NCBI GenBank assembly: GCA_028704125.1
Contig: JAQVLM010000010.1
Span: forward strand, 1 to 17,990
Length of the DNA: 17,990 nucleotides
Direction: 5' to 3'
Source: Opitutales bacterium
GTDB lineage: Bacteria; Verrucomicrobiota; Verrucomicrobiia; Opitutales; JAFGAQ01
Shown here piece by piece: positions 14,901-17,990 of this stretch. The notes beneath the pieces are model-generated. The model was not told where the DNA came from. It made no database searches and saw only the letters and a list, made by a program, of their open reading frames with translations. Position numbers and translations under genes: made by a program. How positions within the stretch are numbered: position 1 is the first letter of the stretch; every line of letters begins with the position of its first letter.

Positions 14901-17572
14901 GGGCAAGGGAGCATAACCTGCGTAACCTTTCCCTGGAGATCCCGTCCCGTTCGATCACCGTGCTGACCGGGGTTTCGGGGTCGGGAAAGTCGACCTTGGC
15001 CTTCGACATCATTTTTGCCGAGGGGCAGCGCCGGTTTATGGAGTCCATGTCGTCCTACGCGCGGCAGTTTGTGGAGCAGCTTCCGCGTCCGGATCTCGAT
15101 GACCTGAGGGGGATTTCGCCGACGGTTGCGATCGAGCAGCGGGTCACGCGTGGAACCCGGAAGTCCACCGTGGCGACGATTACCGAGGTGGCGCAGTATT
15201 TGCGCCTGCTGTATGCCCGTATCGGGGTGCAGCATAGCCTCAAGACCGGTGAGCCCTTGGTGGCGATGTCACCGCATGAGGTGGGTTTGCGGGCCTCCGC
15301 TTTTGCAGGCAAGTGGCAAAAGGAGTCGGATGCATCCGGTTCGGCATCGTTGTTTCTGTGCGTGCCGGTGATTCGGGGACGCAAGGGGCACCATCAGCCG
15401 CTGGCGACCTGGGCAATCGAGCACGGCCATGAATGGATCCGTTGCGATGGAGAACTTGTTCGCCTGGATGCTTTCCGGAAACTTGACCGGTATCGGGAAC
15501 ACGATGTGGAGGTGATTCCGTCCGTTCTCCGGGCCGACTCGGGGTCGACCGGGCTTGAAACCTTTTCGGAAGCATTCGGCGAAGCCCTGAAACTCGGAAA
15601 AGGCGTCTTTTTCATGGTGGATGATACCAGCCGGGTGGTGGCGACGTTCTCCACGCGTCGGGTGGATCCCGTGTCCGGCATGTCGTATCCGGATCTGGAT
15701 CCGAAGCACTTTTCGTGGAATTCCTCGCGTGGATGGTGTGAGACTTGCCGAGGGCATGGGAAGGTCTACCGGTGGTTAGTCGAGGAGGAACAGGCCCCCG
15801 CATGGATCGCGTCACTGCCGGATGGCAGCGTATGCCCGGATTGCCACGGGGATCGACTCAACCCCATCAGCCGGAATGTCCGTTTGCCGTTCATAGATGG
15901 ATCCAATGCGTCGCTTCCCGAGTTGCTCCGTTTGAATCCGCGCGATTTGCTCGCCCGCCTGAAGGATGTGGCACTGGATGATCGCGGGCGGGCAATCATG
16001 ACCGATATCTACCCCCAGATTGTCGAGCGCCTGGCTTTCATGGAGCAGGTGGGGATCGAATACCTGACGCTGGATCGCGAGACCCTTACGCTTTCGGGTG
16101 GCGAGTCCCAGCGCATCCGCTTGGCTTCGCAGCTTGGCACGCACCTGACCGGTGTGCTCTATGTGCTCGATGAACCCTCCATCGGGCTGCATCCTCGCGA
16201 TAACCAACGTTTGATCGACTCGCTGATTCGTTTGCGCGACAAGGGAAATACCCTGGTTGTGGTGGAGCATGACGAGGACACCATGCGCCAGGCGGATCAC
16301 ATCATTGATCTGGGGCCTGGCGCAGGCTCACAGGGTGGCCGCATCCTCGCTCAGGGAACCCTGCAGGAGGTTTTGGCCTCACCGGATTCGATCACGGGCC
16401 GGTACCTTGGGAAAGGGATCACCCATCCCATGCGCGGATGCTACCGTGAGTTGCCTCCCGATTGGAGCCCACGACGTAAGCTCAAAGATCCGGATTGGCT
16501 GGTTATGACGGGTGCGGGTTTGCGCAATTTGAGGGGTCAGGATCTGCGGATTCCTCTGGGGCGCCTAACCATGGTCTGTGGGGTATCCGGTGCGGGGAAA
16601 TCGACCTTGATCCGGGATTTGCTCATGCCCGCGGTGGGTTTGGCGATCCGGGAGTCGTCCTCCCGCATTCAGGGCAAGGACTGCGTCAGTGCCCAGATCT
16701 ATGTCGAGGACGGATACACCGCTGGCTCACGGGATGCTCCCTTCAAGACGCTCCACAATGGCGATGTGTTTTCAAAGGTGATTGAAATCGACCAGAATCC
16801 GATAGGAAAAACCCCAAGGTCGATCCCCGCAACCTACATCGGGGTATTTGACACCATTCGCGAGATCTTTGCGTCCGCTCCGGAGGCCAAGGTGAAGGGC
16901 TATCAGGCTGGAACCTTTTCATTCAACACTGCGGGCGGACGTTGCGAAGTCTGTAACGGAGCGGGCAGGGTGAAGCTTGAGATGAGTTTCATGCCTGATG
17001 CATGGGTGGAGTGCGATGCCTGCCGTGGTCAGCGTTTCCGCGATGAGGTGCTCGACATCCGTTGGCGCGGAATGAACATCGCGGATGTGCTCGGAATGTC
17101 GTTCAACAAAGCCCGTGAGTTTTTCTCCTTCAACAGTGGGCTGAGCGAGGTGTTTCAACTGATGGTGGATACGGGCCTTGGATACCTCAAACTGGGCCAG
17201 ATTTCCCCAACCCTTTCCGGGGGCGAAGCCCAGCGGGTCAAGATGGTCAGCGAACTGGTCAACGGGATTCCCGCATGGCGCGATCGCGTAAGGGGTGTCC
17301 GCGGCCGGAATCTGTATGTCCTGGAGGAACCCACCATCGGATTGCACGCGAGCGACTGCGAGCGGCTCATCGGGCTCTTGCATAAACTGGTGGAGCAGGG
17401 GCACACCGTCATCGTGATCGAGCACAACGTGGATCTGCTGGCGGAGGCCGACTACATCGTGGAGGTTGGTCCGGGCAGCGGCGCGGAAGGCGGCAGCATC
17501 CTCTACCAAGGGGCCTTAGCCGGATTAAAGGACTGTCCCGATAGCCCTACCGCCCCGTTCTGTTTTCGCTGA
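11915..17572 (+). CDS. uvrA: Tandem-fused excinuclease UvrA (two UvrA units, four ABC ATPase domains)
   Basis: UvrA finds bulky DNA lesions and loads UvrB in nucleotide excision repair, normally as a dimer of about 940-residue chains. This 1885-residue protein contains two full units joined near residue 985, so one chain carries four ATPase domains. Walker A lysines are K54, K673, K1025 and K1562. Signatures are LSGGE at 495, 856, 1393 and 1767. Walker B acidic pairs are D521/E522, D885/E886, D1419/E1420 and E1804/E1805. CxxC pairs occur at 294/415, 766/789, 1275/1307 and 1677/1700. Oddities: the fourth Walker B has Glu for Asp; the CxxC pair that precedes the first zinc module in E. coli UvrA is absent from both units; the first signature reads LSGGEVER. 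Chlamydia UvrA (about 1786 residues) has the same fused design. No stop or frameshift interrupts it. ATG 11915 and ATG 11921 are both possible starts, each with a weak Shine-Dalgarno. It appears to be transcribed alone, after the rplS terminator. Confidence 0.96.
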   Translation: MNMESALLNGRSPRGEPVEAILLKGVRQNNLKGIDVSIPLGKLTVVTGLSGTGKSSLVFETLHAEGQRRYVETFSSYTRQFLDLLDKPDLDSVENIRPSIAIRQSNTVKTSRSTVGTMTELCDYFKVWFTHHAELFDPDTGRKVVDERPEVIWEQLQAEGHLGREVMLLFRLTKPDNLDWAEVRESLLGQGYSRLWADRVLRIEEDADWAAAIEGTSRIEVIQDRLTLSEKDYPRFLESADHAMHFGGGELRVVAPDGVLLGHFSRGLHSPETGRVFKPKSPALFSFNNPIGACPRCRGFGRVIEVDYNLVLPDKRLSLKAGAIRPFSGEVYQESLQDLLRACKRKGIPANVPWMDMQPEHREFVIEGEPGYQVGDFEKKGSWYGVKGFFDFLQANTYKMHVRVFLSRYRSYVRCPDCGGARFNAESRNWKWNGLGLADLFAMPVGDLEALIREQTEPVGNPQVDTAREGILTRLHYLVEVGLGYLTLDRSSRSLSGGEVERVNLTACLGTQLTDTLFVLDEPSVGLHSRDIGRLIRILRRLTDMGNTVVVVEHDESVMEAADHIIEMGPRPGNGGGRVVYAGTVDGIRKKDDSPTGRFLSGVEGYADGSRHRVVSLAQTGSIAVNGKGTASGPVPEGFVGVERASMHNIRELSLRLPLQRLVCITGVSGSGKSTLLNHVIHQGLLQLKGQSVDEVAMMAGIEITDPALEVVFVDQSAVSRTPRSNPALFTGAWDAVRKLFASTPSATGAGFTASEFSFNSGEGRCPHCQGLGYEQIEMQFLSDVFVKCPVCEGKRFKPEVLEIVWNDKSIADVLEMDIDRAIGFFRSKPAIVACLKPLAEVGLGYLQMGQAMNTLSGGESQRLKVVRAIQEADSRAGKCLLLLDEPTTGLHRQDVQQLLAVFQRIVEMGHSIMVIEHHLDVIRASDWVVEMGPDAGKDGGRIIAEGAPQWIASLDTPTGVALRAEQMGDFRDPVLLKVAEERVPVLRSPDLQIRGAREHNLRNLSLEIPSRSITVLTGVSGSGKSTLAFDIIFAEGQRRFMESMSSYARQFVEQLPRPDLDDLRGISPTVAIEQRVTRGTRKSTVATITEVAQYLRLLYARIGVQHSLKTGEPLVAMSPHEVGLRASAFAGKWQKESDASGSASLFLCVPVIRGRKGHHQPLATWAIEHGHEWIRCDGELVRLDAFRKLDRYREHDVEVIPSVLRADSGSTGLETFSEAFGEALKLGKGVFFMVDDTSRVVATFSTRRVDPVSGMSYPDLDPKHFSWNSSRGWCETCRGHGKVYRWLVEEEQAPAWIASLPDGSVCPDCHGDRLNPISRNVRLPFIDGSNASLPELLRLNPRDLLARLKDVALDDRGRAIMTDIYPQIVERLAFMEQVGIEYLTLDRETLTLSGGESQRIRLASQLGTHLTGVLYVLDEPSIGLHPRDNQRLIDSLIRLRDKGNTLVVVEHDEDTMRQADHIIDLGPGAGSQGGRILAQGTLQEVLASPDSITGRYLGKGITHPMRGCYRELPPDWSPRRKLKDPDWLVMTGAGLRNLRGQDLRIPLGRLTMVCGVSGAGKSTLIRDLLMPAVGLAIRESSSRIQGKDCVSAQIYVEDGYTAGSRDAPFKTLHNGDVFSKVIEIDQNPIGKTPRSIPATYIGVFDTIREIFASAPEAKVKGYQAGTFSFNTAGGRCEVCNGAGRVKLEMSFMPDAWVECDACRGQRFRDEVLDIRWRGMNIADVLGMSFNKAREFFSFNSGLSEVFQLMVDTGLGYLKLGQISPTLSGGEAQRVKMVSELVNGIPAWRDRVRGVRGRNLYVLEEPTIGLHASDCERLIGLLHKLVEQGHTVIVIEHNVDLLAEADYIVEVGPGSGAEGGSILYQGALAGLKDCPDSPTAPFCFR

Positions 17573-17760
17573 TTTCAGGCGTTATTCTTCAAGATTCCCA
17601 TCGGTCTCGTATTCTAACCAGGATGACGGTTGCTCCTCCATCCGTTGTTTCGTTTAGGATGCGATATTTCGCTTATCAGTATTTTCGGTGTAGAATCGTC
17701 TATCCAGATGTTGAGACAATGTAACCCGACGATTCGAATAGATGATCTTGAGGTGTGAAT
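17573..17760. other. Intergenic, no gene seen
   Basis: AT-rich from about 17640. No convincing coding frame, terminator or RNA gene was seen. GAATCGTC (17693-17700) and GACGATTC (17728-17735) are an 8-bp inverted repeat with a 27-nt loop, of doubtful meaning. Together with the repeat and the IS leader it makes a 390-base stretch without a host gene. Confidence 0.6.
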
Positions 17761-17864
17761 GGCGACTGAAAGTTATGATTTGTAGGAGTTTATGGAATCG
17801 GGACGCAAAAATAGATAAAATGAAAATGAATAATCTGTACTTTTTGCGAATGATTTGAGATAGG
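17761..17864 (+). repeat. 104-nt dispersed repeat, right copy
   Basis: This is the partner of the repeat at 128-231, in opposite orientation. The last 35 bases (17830-17864) are identical to the left copy and the first 69 carry all of about 19 mismatches. It begins with codons for ATESYDL and a TAG stop. A TGA two codons earlier (before ATG GCG ACT) means no longer protein can be read in. The outer edge ends in TAGG, directly followed by the IS256-like terminus. Confidence 0.8.
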
Positions 17865-17895
17865 GGCAGCGTCCGATAGATTGTTAAAATTTTGA

Positions 17896-17962
17896 GGTGG
17901 TTTCCTCTCTGCCGAGCCGCAAGGCTGGCGGGTGCTAAAACCGATAAAGAAAAGAAACCACC
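17896..17962 (+). promoter_or_regulatory. Nested hairpin in the transposase leader
   Basis: GGTGGTTTC (17896-17904) is exactly complementary to GAAACCACC (17954-17962), which ends one base before the ATG at 17964. Inside the loop, GCC and AGCC pair with GGCT and GGC (17911-17929) around a GCAA tetraloop, with one bulged G. The outer stem would cover the ribosome-binding position, so it could limit translation of transcripts entering from outside, as other IS leaders do. This control is inferred from position. Confidence 0.5.
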
Positions 17963-17963
17963 C

Positions 17964-17990
17964 ATGAAAGAAGATAGGAACGACCTGGAA
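17964..17990 (+). CDS. Putative transposase, N-terminal fragment (runs off window)
   Basis: ATG at 17964 opens a frame MKEDRNDLE that is still open at the window end. It is about 100 bases inside the IS256-like terminus, a normal place for the transposase start. No Shine-Dalgarno is present; the leader hairpin arm occupies that spot. Nine residues do not allow a family call from the protein itself. Confidence 0.45.

Larger units (their letters stand above)
17865..17990 (+). mobile_element. Left end of an IS256-like insertion sequence
   Basis: From about 17865 the sequence carries GTCCGATAGATTGTTAAAAT, which resembles the GTCCG...ATTGTGTAAAA pattern of the IS256 terminal repeat as I recall it. 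A frame starting at 17964 runs off the window in the direction expected for its transposase. The other end is not visible, so the family assignment rests on the terminus alone. The exact first base could be 17863-17865 because of the GGGG run. Confidence 0.5.

Noticed and set aside
17693..17735. 8-bp inverted repeat downstream of uvrA as its terminator
   Set aside because: It is over 100 bases past the stop, has a 27-nt loop and no U-tract.

Overview
The window looks like a piece of a PVC-superphylum chromosome, most likely Verrucomicrobiota and perhaps Opitutae-like. The main clue is a 1885-residue UvrA made of two complete UvrA copies joined head to tail, an architecture known from Chlamydia. 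Supporting clues are a FabD with the GLSLG active-site variant, a signal peptidase with a large insert, and an rpsP-trmD-rplS cluster without rimM. The lineage is an inference from family knowledge; there is no rRNA here to confirm it.

Layout. Positions 1-127 are the end of an IS21-family element, including the first 15 codons of istA on the minus strand. Positions 128-231 hold one copy of a 104-nt repeat, followed by a fragment of an unrecognised minus-strand reading frame. Positions 405-2054 encode an AT-rich, multi-spanning membrane protein of the TMTC/GT-C type with C-terminal TPRs. From 2138 to 10080 a run of minus-strand housekeeping genes reads, in transcription order, fabD, lepA, lepB, hflX, priA. 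A divergent intergenic region (10081-10253) separates them from plus-strand rpsP, trmD and rplS, which end in a hairpin terminator. The tandem uvrA fills 11915-17572. The last 418 bases contain no host gene. They hold the second copy of the 104-nt repeat in inverted orientation (17761-17864), then the beginning of an IS256-like element whose transposase starts at 17964.

How the genes fit together. The minus-strand group joins lipid synthesis (FabD), translation and ribosome GTPases (LepA, HflX), protein export (LepB) and replication restart (PriA). fabD and lepA overlap by one base, and lepA-lepB is a widely conserved pair. The plus-strand trio is the usual ribosomal protein/tRNA methylation cluster. 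UvrA and PriA both serve genome maintenance.

The most interesting points are these: the covalent double UvrA with unequal domains (missing zinc-finger cysteine pairs, and a Walker B Asp changed to Glu in the fourth ATPase); a PriA that has lost two of eight zinc ligands, both belonging to the same zinc site; and an inverted 104-nt repeat that brackets the whole 17.5-kb block, each copy abutting a different insertion sequence at the same base. I found no CRISPR array, no tRNA or rRNA, and no convincing unknown multi-gene system. Because both ends lie inside insertion sequences, the window may be a contig that broke at repeats.
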